In this document: in pieces, positions 35,774-45,021 of the stretch
Layout: the number at the start of each line of letters is the position of its first letter
Numbering within the stretch: position 1 is the stretch's first letter
DNA from: Lewinellaceae bacterium
Lineage (GTDB): Bacteria > Bacteroidota > Bacteroidia > Chitinophagales > Saprospiraceae
DNA: 64,000 bases
Direction of reading: 5' to 3'
NCBI GenBank assembly: GCA_020636135.1
Contig: JACJYK010000004.1
Span: 1 to 64,000, forward strand
The notes under the pieces: model-generated
Seen by the model: only the letters and a program-made list of their open reading frames with translations
Databases searched by the model: none
Told to the model about the DNA's origin: nothing
Program-made: the position numbers and the translations under genes

Positions 35774-37021
35774 GTGATTTTGGTCGCTTTCACATCCCTG
35801 GTCAAATACCTAATTTTGCAGGGTCAAAAAACAATTATCCTGAAGCGTATCACCCGATGGTTTACTGTCACTTTGGTTTTGGGTTTGGCCCTCGCCTCTT
35901 GCGTCAACCGTATTGAGCCCCTGGAAGACACCTGGGAAAGTGCAGTACCTTTCCAACCCATACCGCAAGGCCTGGTCTCGATCCGTTCCGCCGACTGTGG
36001 GGTCTGTCACAAGGAAATCTACCAGGAGTGGCTGAAGTCTACCCATGCACATGCCTGGACCGATCTGCAATTTCAATCGGAAATTAAGAAGGAATCAAGC
36101 CCCTACCTCTGCATCAATTGTCACATCCCGCTCGAAAATCAGCAGGAATACCTCATTACCGGCTTGAAAAATGGTGACATCTACCAGCCGGTGAAGGAAA
36201 AAAACCCACATTTCGATGCTGCCATGCAACTGGAAGGTATCGGTTGTGCCACCTGCCATGTCCGCGATGGCTTCATCATAGGCACCCGGGGGACGGTCAA
36301 CGCTCCGCATCCCGTGCGGGTCGATTCTTCCTTCCTCAGCGAACAGCTCTGCATCACCTGCCACAACGCCAATGCAGTGGTCACCCCGGAACTGGTATGT
36401 ACATTCCAGACAGGAGAAGAGTGGCAGGTAGGACCTTATGCCCAAACCCAAACCTGCATAAGCTGTCATATGGATACGCTTACCAGGTCCTGGATGAGTG
36501 GCATGCCTGAACATGTATCCCATCGCCACTGGTTTCCCGGATCCGGTATTCCGAAGCAGACGGGAGAAACACCGGTGGCCCTGGAGGGTCTTGATTTTAA
36601 ACCGGACACCCTGGAACCAACTTATTCCGGCGCTGACAGCATTCATTACAGCCTTACACTGACGAATGCACATGCCGGGCACCGGCTTCCCACCGGTGAT
36701 CCCGAGCGCTATTATCTGATCGACCTCACCTGGTTGAATGCCGCAACGAGTGACACGATTGCCCACCGCCGGTACCGCATCGGTGAAGTATGGGAATGGT
36801 ACCCGGTGGCGAAAAAGATCAGTGACAACAACCTCGACCCACTGGAGTCAAGAACTTATACCATTGGTTTGCTTCCCTCTGAGGAAGGAACTTACACCCT
36901 GCATACAAAGGTCACCAAGCACCGGATGACCGAAGAGACGGCAGCGTACCATCATCTGACGGAAGACTATCCGACCTTTATTACTGTTTTCACAGCCGAA
37001 CAGGCTGTCACGGTGAATTAG
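35774..37021 (+). CDS. Pentahaem c-type cytochrome lipoprotein
   Basis: A protein of up to 415 residues from a GTG start, with five CxxCH motifs: CGVCH, CINCH, CATCH, CITCH and CISCH, all in the first 240 residues. The C-terminal part (from about residue 290) is a beta domain (SLTLTNAHAGHRLPTGDPERYY). The layout resembles cytochrome c554/hydroxylamine-oxidoreductase-like multihaem proteins. The lipoprotein signal KRITRWFTVTLVLGLALASC starts only at codon 24, so the true start may be later: TTG at 35816 or even CTG at 35840. Likely a periplasmic or outer-membrane electron carrier or reductase; the redox partner is unknown. Confidence 0.85.
   Translation: MILVAFTSLVKYLILQGQKTIILKRITRWFTVTLVLGLALASCVNRIEPLEDTWESAVPFQPIPQGLVSIRSADCGVCHKEIYQEWLKSTHAHAWTDLQFQSEIKKESSPYLCINCHIPLENQQEYLITGLKNGDIYQPVKEKNPHFDAAMQLEGIGCATCHVRDGFIIGTRGTVNAPHPVRVDSSFLSEQLCITCHNANAVVTPELVCTFQTGEEWQVGPYAQTQTCISCHMDTLTRSWMSGMPEHVSHRHWFPGSGIPKQTGETPVALEGLDFKPDTLEPTYSGADSIHYSLTLTNAHAGHRLPTGDPERYYLIDLTWLNAATSDTIAHRRYRIGEVWEWYPVAKKISDNNLDPLESRTYTIGLLPSEEGTYTLHTKVTKHRMTEETAAYHHLTEDYPTFITVFTAEQAVTVN
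35788..35818 (+). promoter_or_regulatory. Possible Bacteroidota-type promoter of the cytochrome gene
   Basis: TAATTTTG at 35811-35818 matches the TAnnTTTG -7 element and TTTC at 35788-35791 is one base off the TTTG -33 element with 19 bases between. If used, translation of the cytochrome must start downstream of about 35825. Confidence 0.35.
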
Positions 37022-37109
37022 AGCATCAGACCGAAGCACTTGACTTGTATATCCAGGATATACATTAAATTGTATTAAAAGTCTAAATTTTGAGTCTCAA
37101 AAACCTGAA

Positions 37110-37670
37110 ATGGCAGAGCCTGGCTATCTAACAAAAATCACTGCCCACATGGTCTCCAGCCTCGATGGATTCATCGCAGCAAAAGACAACAGTGTGGAGT
37201 GGATGAATTCAAAGGATCGTTTTGAACAAGGCGTCACTTTAACCAAAGAAGAGATCTCGGCTTTTCTCGAAAACATCGATTGTTATGTGATGGGTTCACG
37301 TACCTATGAACACGCCCTGGAGCTGGGCTGGCCCTATGGAGATACGCCCGTTTATGTCTTCACCCAGCGATCCCTGCTGAAACAATATCCCAATGTCCAT
37401 TTTTTAACCGGCGACCTGAATCAGGTTATGCAGACGCAATTGAAAAGCGATCACCGTAACATCTGGGTGGTGGGAGGATCAAACCTGATCCGTCAATGTA
37501 TCCAATTCGGGCTGGTGGATGAGCTCATTGTGACCATAGTTCCTGTAATTTTGGGAGATGGACAGCCTTTTTTTGAATCCATTGAGAAAGAACAGCCACT
37601 TCATCTAAAAAATGTAAGAGCTTATACCAATGGCATGGTGGAATTGACCTATAGTTTTCAGTTAAGATGA
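37110..37670 (+). CDS. RibD C-terminal / dihydrofolate-reductase-like protein
   Basis: A 186-residue stand-alone RibD_C domain. ITAHMVSSLDGFIAAKDNSVEW is the typical N-terminal strand and loop. CYVMGSRTYEHALELGWPYG, NIWVVGGSNLIRQCI and DELIVTIVPVILGDGQPFF are the NADPH-binding and core segments. This family reduces deaminated riboflavin precursors in RibD, but single-domain members, often called YyaP/YwjB-like, have no assigned substrate. The 3' end overlaps the methyltransferase gene by 4 bases. Confidence 0.88.
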   Translation: MAEPGYLTKITAHMVSSLDGFIAAKDNSVEWMNSKDRFEQGVTLTKEEISAFLENIDCYVMGSRTYEHALELGWPYGDTPVYVFTQRSLLKQYPNVHFLTGDLNQVMQTQLKSDHRNIWVVGGSNLIRQCIQFGLVDELIVTIVPVILGDGQPFFESIEKEQPLHLKNVRAYTNGMVELTYSFQLR

Positions 37671-38458
37671 GCCTCGTTAATGACAATTGGAACAGTGGCG
37701 ATCCTTATGAATATTTCATGGGGAGGTGGAGCAAACAGCTTGCTCCCCTATTTCTAGATTGGCTGAATGCTCAACCTGACGAATCATGGTTGGACCTGGG
37801 CTGCGGCACTGGCGCTCTGAGTGAGGCAATCCATCTTCTGCAACGCCCCAGCTGGCTGACTTGCCTGGATGCGTCACCGGCGTTCATCGATCAGGTGGCA
37901 AAAAAGGCATGGCCAGACACGGATTATCTGGTGGGCATCGCTCAACAAATACCTGTGCAGGACCAAAGTTACGATCTCGTGGTATCGGCCCTGGCGTTCA
38001 ATTTTTTTGATGATCTGGCCGCTGCCTTGGAAGAGATGAAGCGGGTCCTGAAACCAGAAGGCACCATTGCCGCCTACGTTTGGGACTATGCGGGCGAAAT
38101 GGAGTTTCTGCGCATTTTTTGGGATACGGTCGTCGAACTGGATCCTGCAGCTGCGCCTCTGGATGAAGGCAATCGATTTCCAATCTGCAATCCGACCCGG
38201 CTGGAAGAAGCCTTTCATGCCGCAGCCTTGCACCAGATCCAATCCGGTTATCTGGTCATGACCACCCGGTTTATGCATTTTGATGATTATTGGAATCCAT
38301 TCCTGGGAGGCCAGGGCCCGGCACCAAGCTACCTTGGCTCGCTCAGCCCGGTGCAACAAACGCGTCTGCGGGAGGCAATCCGGGAAAAATTACCGGTGGA
38401 ATCCGACGGCTCCATTCAGCTCATAGCACGTGCAATAGCCATCCGGGGCAACTTGTAG
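37667..38458 (+). CDS. Class I SAM-dependent methyltransferase
   Basis: A 263-residue methyltransferase of the Methyltransf_11 type. Motif I is WLDLGCGTGALSE (SAM-binding glycine loop), followed by CLDASPAFIDQ (acidic end of strand 2), QDQSYDLVVSALAFNFFDD (motif around strand 4) and MKRVLKPEGTIAAYVWDY. It overlaps the RibD_C gene by 4 bases. The substrate cannot be predicted from sequence or context; neighbours are a reductase-like protein and a Crp/Fnr regulator. Confidence 0.9.
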   Translation: MSLVNDNWNSGDPYEYFMGRWSKQLAPLFLDWLNAQPDESWLDLGCGTGALSEAIHLLQRPSWLTCLDASPAFIDQVAKKAWPDTDYLVGIAQQIPVQDQSYDLVVSALAFNFFDDLAAALEEMKRVLKPEGTIAAYVWDYAGEMEFLRIFWDTVVELDPAAAPLDEGNRFPICNPTRLEEAFHAAALHQIQSGYLVMTTRFMHFDDYWNPFLGGQGPAPSYLGSLSPVQQTRLREAIREKLPVESDGSIQLIARAIAIRGNL

Positions 38459-38576
38459 CCCTCAATCAGATTCCCTACAATCGAATACAGGTCTTGATAT
38501 TAAAAAAAAGAAACGACCAACATTTTAAGCTGTTACCATCACTATCTTGCCGGAACGTTGGCTCAAACCATCGACT

Positions 38577-39176
38577 ATGAACCGATTTCCCTTCTCCACC
38601 TATCTGACTACAAACACGGATCTGGATGAAGCGATGATCCGTGAACTGGTCAATCAGTGCATGAAAAAATCAGTGGTAAAGGGGACTTATTTATTACGCC
38701 AGGGTGAGACCTGCGAATATTCGGTCTACGTCGAAAAAGGGTTACTGAAGCAATTTGCCATCGATGACCAGGGCAAAGAACATATTCTTCAATTCGCTCC
38801 GGAAAACTGGATTGTTTCTGACCGGGCCAGCACTTATTTTCATCAGCCATCGGAATATTTCATTCAGGCCATAGAAGACAGTCAGGTGGTGCTTTTCGAT
38901 GAGGCGTTCATCCTGCAGCTAGCGAAAACCAATGCCTCGTTCCTGGAATTCAACCACCGGCTGCTCCACAGTCACATCCGCCAACTGCAACGCCGTATTC
39001 TGCAATTACAGAGCGCAACCGCCAGCGAACGTTATCAGCATTTCGTCAAGGTTTATCCGGACCTGCTCCTGCGTGTCCCCCAGGTGCAGATCGCTTCTTA
39101 TCTGGGCATTACTCCGGAAAGTCTTAGCCGGGTCCGCCGGGAGCTGGCACAACAAAATCGAACGATCTTATCATAG
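38577..39176 (+). CDS. Crp/Fnr-family transcriptional regulator
   Basis: A 199-residue regulator starting at ATG 38577 (a TTG at 38547 is less likely). The cyclic-nucleotide-binding-like domain (about 20-135) includes SVVKGTYLLRQGETCEYSVYVEKGLLKQF and ENWIVSD. It lacks the full cAMP phosphate-binding cassette, like many Bacteroidota members. The C-terminal helix-turn-helix carries VPQVQIASYLGITPESLSRVRRELA. It probably senses an unknown signal and may control the pirin gene that follows by 56 bases. Confidence 0.92.
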   Translation: MNRFPFSTYLTTNTDLDEAMIRELVNQCMKKSVVKGTYLLRQGETCEYSVYVEKGLLKQFAIDDQGKEHILQFAPENWIVSDRASTYFHQPSEYFIQAIEDSQVVLFDEAFILQLAKTNASFLEFNHRLLHSHIRQLQRRILQLQSATASERYQHFVKVYPDLLLRVPQVQIASYLGITPESLSRVRRELAQQNRTILS

Positions 39177-39204
39177 ATCAATGCACACCAGCAGTGCCCT
39201 GCCC

Positions 39205-39212
39205 TACATTTG
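39205..39212 (+). promoter_or_regulatory. Possible -7 promoter element of the pirin gene
   Basis: TACATTTG fits the Bacteroidota TAnnTTTG consensus, 20 bases before the pirin start. No TTTG is seen at the expected -33 position, so it is weak evidence on its own. Confidence 0.3.
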
Positions 39213-39232
39213 CATCAAAAAGGAGTTCATTT

Positions 39233-40111
39233 ATGGCAACGAGAAGCGTAGAAGCAATCATCCGACCAGGATCGGCCCATTATGTGGGTGACGGATTCCG
39301 GGTCCATAACTTCATACCCGGAAATCAGGGTGCCAGCATGCAACGCATGAATCCATTTATCATGCTCGATTACAATTCGAAATACCGGTTTGCCGGCACC
39401 GATAAACCACGCGGAGTCGGTGTACACCCTCACCGGGGTTTTGAAACCGTGACCATTGCTTACCAGGGGAAGGTAGCACATCACGACAGCGGTGGCGGTG
39501 GCGGAGTAATTGCACAGGGCGATGTCCAGTGGATGACGGCCGCCAGTGGGGTATTGCATAAAGAATATCACGAGAAAGAATGGGCGAAGAAAGGTGGTGA
39601 ATTTCAGATGGTCCAGTTGTGGGTCAATTTACCGGCCAGGGACAAAATGAGTACGCCGAAATACCAGGCCCTCCAAAATAAGGCGATTCCCAGGGTCAAT
39701 TTGGATGATGCCGGAAGTACGGTTGAAGTTATTGCCGGATCGTATCAGGACACCCGGGGAGCGGCCAGTACGTTCACACCAGTTAATTTGCTGAATGCAC
39801 GACTGAAAAAAGGAAGTTCTGCCGGATTTTCATTCCCGGCTTCGTATAATACGGCCCTGGTCGTGATTGAAGGCAGCATCCTGATCAACGAAAAGGAACA
39901 GGCCCCTACCGATCACTTTGTATTGCTGTCCAATGATGGAGAATCCTTTACGGTGGAAGCGACCGATGATGCCGTCGTGCTGGTCATGAGTGGAGAGCCC
40001 ATCCACGAGCCGATCGCAGCACACGGACCATTCGTGATGAATACAAGGCAGGAACTGATTGAGGCCTTTGAGGACTTCAACCAGGGTAAATTCGGTTATC
40101 TGGAAGATTGA
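39233..40111 (+). CDS. Pirin-family protein
   Basis: A 292-residue bicupin of the pirin family. The start at 39233 follows a rare clear ribosome-binding site, AAAAGGAG at 39217-39224, 8 bases away. The N-terminal cupin has FIMLDYNSKYRFAG, GVGVHPHRGFETVTIAYQG and HHDSGGGGGVIAQGDVQWMTA. The HPHRG and related His/Glu residues form the metal site. The second cupin (from about 180) is more divergent. Pirins bind iron and some act as quercetinases or redox cofactors of transcription. It stands alone, ended by a terminator. Confidence 0.93.
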   Translation: MATRSVEAIIRPGSAHYVGDGFRVHNFIPGNQGASMQRMNPFIMLDYNSKYRFAGTDKPRGVGVHPHRGFETVTIAYQGKVAHHDSGGGGGVIAQGDVQWMTAASGVLHKEYHEKEWAKKGGEFQMVQLWVNLPARDKMSTPKYQALQNKAIPRVNLDDAGSTVEVIAGSYQDTRGAASTFTPVNLLNARLKKGSSAGFSFPASYNTALVVIEGSILINEKEQAPTDHFVLLSNDGESFTVEATDDAVVLVMSGEPIHEPIAAHGPFVMNTRQELIEAFEDFNQGKFGYLED

Positions 40112-40134
40112 CGGATCCCTTGATTGTAATGCAT

Positions 40135-40170
40135 AAATACCCATTCTGATGTTTTTCAGAACGGGTATTT
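40135..40170 (+). terminator. Rho-independent terminator after pirin
   Basis: A 15-base stem with one mismatch (arms AAATACCCATTCTGA and TCAGAACGGGTATTT) has a 6-base loop TGTTTT. It is followed by ATTTA and lies 23 bases after the pirin stop. The A-rich 5' arm makes it potentially bidirectional. Confidence 0.75.
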
Positions 40171-40366
40171 ATTTAGAAAATTCAGGGCACAGTTACCTTT
40201 TAATCCCCTAAAATCGATCTCCGTATACAACGCCAAAAGGCACCATTTTCTAGCTTAATTGCATCTAAATAATTAAAGGATTAATTTTAAATAAATATCC
40301 TTTCACACGGATTGTCGAAATAAGCAAGACCGTGTTTTCTTTTTGGCCACCCAATTTCATCCACTT

Positions 40367-42505
40367 ATGAATAAACGCTATTACATTTCTTTCGCATTTG
40401 TCCTATTGATCTTAAAGCTGATAAGCCAGTCGAATATTCCAGCATCCTGGTGCCAGGATTATTTCAATGAGCATGGACAATGGACACTGACTCTGGATCA
40501 GGATTATGCTGTTCTGGAAGCCGATTACTGGAAGTACATATCCATCGAAGCGTCTTCGGGTCACTTAAAGATTTCACTGGCTCGCACGGATACTATATGT
40601 TATTTTAATCCGCAAGGCCAGTACATCTGTGAGTTAAAACCTCGCTCCACATCCCTTGATCTACGGTCCAACGGTCAGGGCTTTCAATGCATCCGGGATG
40701 GCATTCCTGCAGGAAAACTCTTTACTGCTGACAATAAACCAATGTATCAACCGACGCAGGACATTCCGGATAGCAAACCAGGCATGGCTACTTTTAAAGG
40801 CGAATTAAAAGCTACAACCAATAATGGATTGGAGGATATCTATTCCATTCGTGTACGCTACCAAAATTATTTATGGCAAACACAAATCACTGTGGAGGCT
40901 TTCCTTGACCCACAACGGCGGTTTTCATTGCAAATTCCCCTGGCTGGCTTTCAGGATGTTTATTTGATTTGCGGAGATAGCGCGACAACCCTATTCTTAG
41001 CTCCGGGAGAAAACTTGTTTCTTCAAATTGCAGATATCGATCCGACAAAGTGGTTTTTTATGGGCCCTACGGCTGATGCTTCCCTGGATTATCAGCTTTT
41101 TAACCGCGATGGTGTCCCTGACCGATATTATTGGCCGGCTTACGAAGACAAACTGACTTTGGATATTAACGCTCATCAATCGGCACGAAAGGCCATCATG
41201 GACCATTCTATCAATGGCCTGCATGATTACGCGGTAAAACATCCTGTTTCAGCAGCTTTCCAAACCTGGCTACCTATCCATCAAGAAGTTTGGTATTTCG
41301 AAGATCTGATCCGTTATTCCTGGATTCCTCGTACAATGCAAGGAAAATCCTTGTATTGGGAAACGGATGATCCTTTTTATGACCATTTTATCGATGACTT
41401 TCATTTTTCTGATTCCGGATACCGGATTTCCAGTTACTATGGCAATTGTATGCGCGAAATGGGTATGTTTTACGCACAAAAGTTCGGCAAATACACCGAT
41501 TATGCCCTGGATATCGGCTTCTGGAGAATGGTTTTGGACCAGGAACAGGCGGATTACAATAGGACATTAATCAATCAAGTGATCACCGATCTTAAGAATC
41601 CGCCCGCTTCAGTTGTTTTCTGGAATGAATTATGGAAAAAGTATGCACCTGAAATTCAAAAACATTTCGGCATCAAGAATAGTACTACCCGCTTCGATTC
41701 CACTTTTTCCTTAATCAGGAGCAATGAATCTGGCCTCACTCCTCAAGATATACTGCAACTGGAGCAAGGAATCCAACATTTAAAAGAACAAAGTATAAAG
41801 ACAGGAGCGTTCAGAAAAAAATACAGCTATCTGGCAAACCTTCGCTTTTATGAAAAAAGAACTGAAAATCTGGATCGCATGGGTACAGATGGTCAATTAC
41901 TTGCAACTATGGTTTTCGGCAACGCATTCAGTGATGCTATTGAAGGTGCAAATAGCGTTCAAGCGCAAGTTTTTTTAAACGTTTTGCGTTCCCGAATATC
42001 TGATCCTGCTATCCTGCAGCTTTACCAATACCGCTATGATCAATTGTTGTCCCAGATGGAACAACCACTACCTGCCTATGCCCACCTTACCGACCTGAAG
42101 GAAGGCAGTCCTGAAGCATTCATCCAATCTTTATCGAAGAAACATCCCGGACAATATCTCTACCTCGATGTATGGGCTACCTGGTGTGCTCCCTGTCGGG
42201 GTGAAATGCCCTTTGCCGCCGACACTAAAGAATTCCTGCAGGATTATCCACTTACATTCATCTACCTCTGTATGTCTGGTGATAAACCAGCCATGGAAAG
42301 CCTGATCAAGCAGTACCAACTCTCCGGGGATCATTATTTTCTGGAAGAACCTCTATCCAGAACCTTATCCAACTTGCTGCATACAAAAGGTTATCCAACA
42401 TATCTGATTATCAACCCGGACGGACAGATCGTCAACTGGAATGCACCCAGGCCCTCCCAAAAAGAAAGTTTATTGGCGGAACTGGAGCAGTTAATGAAAC
42501 GCTGA
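40367..42505 (+). CDS. Thioredoxin-like (TlpA/ResA type) exported protein
   Basis: A 712-residue protein from ATG 40367 with an N-terminal hydrophobic signal (YYISFAFVLLILKLISQ). The C-terminal 150 residues are a TlpA-like thioredoxin domain: LYLDVWATWCAPCRGEMPF carries the WCAPC redox pair, and KGYPTYLIINPDGQI has the cis-Pro. The N-terminal 550 residues are a long helix- and beta-rich region of unknown type, a layout frequent in Bacteroidota. It probably reduces or shuffles disulfides, or maintains haem-ligating cysteines in the periplasm. No partner gene is adjacent. Confidence 0.87.
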   Translation: MNKRYYISFAFVLLILKLISQSNIPASWCQDYFNEHGQWTLTLDQDYAVLEADYWKYISIEASSGHLKISLARTDTICYFNPQGQYICELKPRSTSLDLRSNGQGFQCIRDGIPAGKLFTADNKPMYQPTQDIPDSKPGMATFKGELKATTNNGLEDIYSIRVRYQNYLWQTQITVEAFLDPQRRFSLQIPLAGFQDVYLICGDSATTLFLAPGENLFLQIADIDPTKWFFMGPTADASLDYQLFNRDGVPDRYYWPAYEDKLTLDINAHQSARKAIMDHSINGLHDYAVKHPVSAAFQTWLPIHQEVWYFEDLIRYSWIPRTMQGKSLYWETDDPFYDHFIDDFHFSDSGYRISSYYGNCMREMGMFYAQKFGKYTDYALDIGFWRMVLDQEQADYNRTLINQVITDLKNPPASVVFWNELWKKYAPEIQKHFGIKNSTTRFDSTFSLIRSNESGLTPQDILQLEQGIQHLKEQSIKTGAFRKKYSYLANLRFYEKRTENLDRMGTDGQLLATMVFGNAFSDAIEGANSVQAQVFLNVLRSRISDPAILQLYQYRYDQLLSQMEQPLPAYAHLTDLKEGSPEAFIQSLSKKHPGQYLYLDVWATWCAPCRGEMPFAADTKEFLQDYPLTFIYLCMSGDKPAMESLIKQYQLSGDHYFLEEPLSRTLSNLLHTKGYPTYLIINPDGQIVNWNAPRPSQKESLLAELEQLMKR

Positions 42506-42592
42506 GTCCTTTGACCTTCAAATTCCTGTACGAGCTGGTACTAAAACATAAATCCATTACAATCATCCCGTAAAGCTGCGCTGAACGCAATC

Positions 42593-43417
42593 TTAAACAG
42601 GATAAGTCATTCCGCCGCGGGCAATGTCCAGCGAGATTGCTGCCGATGCGCTCATCTTTTCGACCTGGGCATCCAGGAAATCATCACTGTGTTCCGGATC
42701 GTGATGAAAGAGGAGCATCTTTTTCACACGGCCGATCTGAGCCACCGCGCATGCCTGCTGGAAGGAGCTATGCCCCCAACCGATACGCTGCTCATATTCC
42801 TCACTGGTGTATTGGGCATCATGGATAAGTAGGTCAGAATCCAATAACAGATTGTAGCCTGACAACCATCTGTTGTCCGGAAGTTTCTCTTGCCCCAGCA
42901 TCGGTTCGTGGTCCGGCAGATAGGTAAGGGCTTTCCCCCCGGCGGTAACCCTAAAGCCAAGTGTGGGTCCCGGATGAACCACATATTCGCAATCAATCGA
43001 AAAATCACCAATGGTAAATGAGCTCTGTTTTATTTCATGGAGCACCATTTTGCAGGAAATATCCCGCAACGGCAATGGAAAAAATGGTGGTGACAAATAC
43101 CGGTTAATCCGTTCCCGCAGCGGGGCATCGCGGCTGTAAGGGCCCCAGATATGTACTTCATTTTCAGCATTGAAGAGCGGTCTGAAAAAACCGAGTCCAA
43201 GGATGTGATCCATGTGCAGGTGGGTAAGCAGTATATGGATGCGTTTATCTGCACTTATCCGGTCCGCATCAACCTCCAGGATTCCGGTGCCGGCATCGAG
43301 AATGATCCGTTCCTCACCATAAGCCACCTCTACACAGGGCGTTTGGCCTCCGTATTTGAGCGTATCCTCCTGTGAGGTAGGATAGGATCCGCGGGCTCCG
43401 TGCACCAGGACTTTCAT
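42593..43417 (-). CDS. MBL-fold metallohydrolase
   Basis: A 274-residue metallo-beta-lactamase-fold enzyme. The metal-binding motif is THLHMDHILGLGF (HxHxDH), preceded by IILDAGTGI. Additional ligands are plausible in VVHPGPTLGF, DLLIHDAQYTSEEYE and LLFHHDPEHSDD. The N-terminal VLVHGARGSYPTS is typical of the PhnP/cAMP-phosphodiesterase-like group. The start overlaps the PAS gene stop by 4 bases. Together they may form a sensor-effector pair, perhaps hydrolysing a cyclic nucleotide or phosphoester, which is inference. Confidence 0.9.
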   Translation of the reverse strand: MKVLVHGARGSYPTSQEDTLKYGGQTPCVEVAYGEERIILDAGTGILEVDADRISADKRIHILLTHLHMDHILGLGFFRPLFNAENEVHIWGPYSRDAPLRERINRYLSPPFFPLPLRDISCKMVLHEIKQSSFTIGDFSIDCEYVVHPGPTLGFRVTAGGKALTYLPDHEPMLGQEKLPDNRWLSGYNLLLDSDLLIHDAQYTSEEYEQRIGWGHSSFQQACAVAQIGRVKKMLLFHHDPEHSDDFLDAQVEKMSASAAISLDIARGGMTYPV

Positions 43418-43812
43418 ACGTCCTGGGGATGGGTCCAGAAAATGGCCAGAGCGCCGGAAAATTCATTGGAACGACCGATGATCGGTACGGAAGTAACCGA
43501 AATATTGTGGAGCTTGTGATCCAGTCCATTGATCCAGAATGAGCCGTGGGCTGCCTTTTGGGTGGTCAGTGTTTCCACCAGAGGCAGCTGGTCCGGAGGC
43601 AGGTCCCGTCCGTGATCATCACATGGTTTGAAGATGGTGGACCACTCTTCTACCGGCATAACTCCGGTGTCCTCAAAGCGTCGGCCCAGGATGGACTCTG
43701 CCGGATGATTGTAAAACAACAAGGTTCCTTTCGGATCTACAATGAAGACCGGGGTATCCAAACAATCGGCTAGTTGCCTGCTCAAAATGATCTCAACTCC
43801 ATATCCATTCAT
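43414..43812 (-). CDS. Single PAS-domain protein
   Basis: A 132-residue protein consisting of one PAS domain: ADCLDTPVFIVDPKGTLLFYNHPAESILGRRFED is the N-terminal strand-turn-helix pattern. HKLHNISVTSVPIIGRSNEFSGALAIFW gives the C-terminal sheet. No output domain is attached. It overlaps the MBL-fold gene by 4 bases, so it may sense a ligand or redox state for that enzyme. The 180 bases upstream show no other gene. Confidence 0.85.
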   Translation of the reverse strand: MNGYGVEIILSRQLADCLDTPVFIVDPKGTLLFYNHPAESILGRRFEDTGVMPVEEWSTIFKPCDDHGRDLPPDQLPLVETLTTQKAAHGSFWINGLDHKLHNISVTSVPIIGRSNEFSGALAIFWTHPQDV

Positions 43813-43992
43813 TGCAATGAGGTATTGTTGGATAACTTATTCTTGGTGCCGAAACTAATGACAATCTGGTCCAAAGGTACTCCGCATCACCAGACGTTAG
43901 CTCTCACTATCAGAAAAGATACTAAAATTATATGATGTAAGTTGGAATTATCAGGACAACAAAACCTTCCCGGTTACTTGAATACCACTTGA

Positions 43993-45021
43993 TTATTTAT
44001 GGTTCTCCATAAACTGTGCCACCTGCTCAACGAAATGTTCAGGCTCTGTATAAAAGGGATGATGCATTGAACGATTAAATATCTCCAATTCTTTCGAAGA
44101 TGATCCAATGTTAAGTGCAGCCCATACACCCATCCCGGCTGGCACACTCAGATCGTATTTTCCATAAATAAATAAAGCTGGAATCGTGATGGAATTCAGG
44201 CGATTGGACAACGACAGATCCTCCGCTATGGCAGCCCGCACCGGTTGATTGAAGTAGTTGGATACCAGCCAGTTAACCGGATTGTTGATCACGATTGCGT
44301 TGCGAAGCCGGTCCTTTGGGCGATCTGCGGTGATAACACCCGTGGAAGTCAGCAGATCCATGGCCTCTCCTGCTATCTTGAGGATCTCATCATAATCCTG
44401 GTCGGGATCCAATGGTATCAGCCGGTTGATCAGATTATTCCAGCTGCCCGGGTCATTTCCGGCATTGATCTGCTCATCGCATATCAGTAACGTCGATTCT
44501 TTTCTGGTCTGTTTGATGAATGGAAAATCAAGGGCTCCGTCGACACAGATCCAGCCTGCCAGTTCGGATTGCAATCCACTATTCACCATGCTGGAAAGGG
44601 TTATCATCCCACCCAGGCTGTGGCCCATCAGGAAATAGGATTTATCGGTACCATATTGATGCTTCAACACCCGGATCAGTGCTGCCACATCATCACCCAT
44701 CAGCCGGATGACATCGTCCGGTTTGGGATAATGCCCTTCGGACATGCTTTGACCGCGCTGGTCAAAATAAACGACGGTGAACAGTTTTTCGAGCACAGAT
44801 TTAAACAAATCTTCCCGGAATGAAAGCCCGAAACTGCCAGCACCGTGAACAATGACCAGGACGGCATCACTTGACAGATTCCCATGGACATACGCCGGCA
44901 TGTCGGCTCCCTGATGGCGCACATAAATGGTTTCATCCACCCGGCCATCCTCAGTCTTTCCACACGAAAAGAAAATAACCACGAAATACAAAAAGACCAG
45001 TTTGTGAATCATACCATTCAT
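43993..45021 (-). CDS. Alpha/beta hydrolase, lipoprotein
   Basis: A 342-residue protein from the ATG at 45021, which overlaps the preceding stop (TAATG); the frame extends to 45162 without support. The signal FLYFVVIFFSC makes it a lipoprotein. The alpha/beta hydrolase fold shows VLVIVHGAGSFG (oxyanion region), VVYFDQRGQSMSEG, the nucleophile elbow MGHSLGG, IPALFIYGKYDLSVP (acid) and the catalytic His in RSMHHPFYTEP. It is probably an esterase, peptidase or haloalkane-dehalogenase relative. It is the last gene of a five-gene leftward cluster. Confidence 0.88.
   Translation of the reverse strand: MNGMIHKLVFLYFVVIFFSCGKTEDGRVDETIYVRHQGADMPAYVHGNLSSDAVLVIVHGAGSFGLSFREDLFKSVLEKLFTVVYFDQRGQSMSEGHYPKPDDVIRLMGDDVAALIRVLKHQYGTDKSYFLMGHSLGGMITLSSMVNSGLQSELAGWICVDGALDFPFIKQTRKESTLLICDEQINAGNDPGSWNNLINRLIPLDPDQDYDEILKIAGEAMDLLTSTGVITADRPKDRLRNAIVINNPVNWLVSNYFNQPVRAAIAEDLSLSNRLNSITIPALFIYGKYDLSVPAGMGVWAALNIGSSSKELEIFNRSMHHPFYTEPEHFVEQVAQFMENHK

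Noticed and set aside
36095..36766. Leftward 223-codon open frame opposite the cytochrome gene
   Set aside because: The rightward frame has five CxxCH motifs, so this is a shadow.
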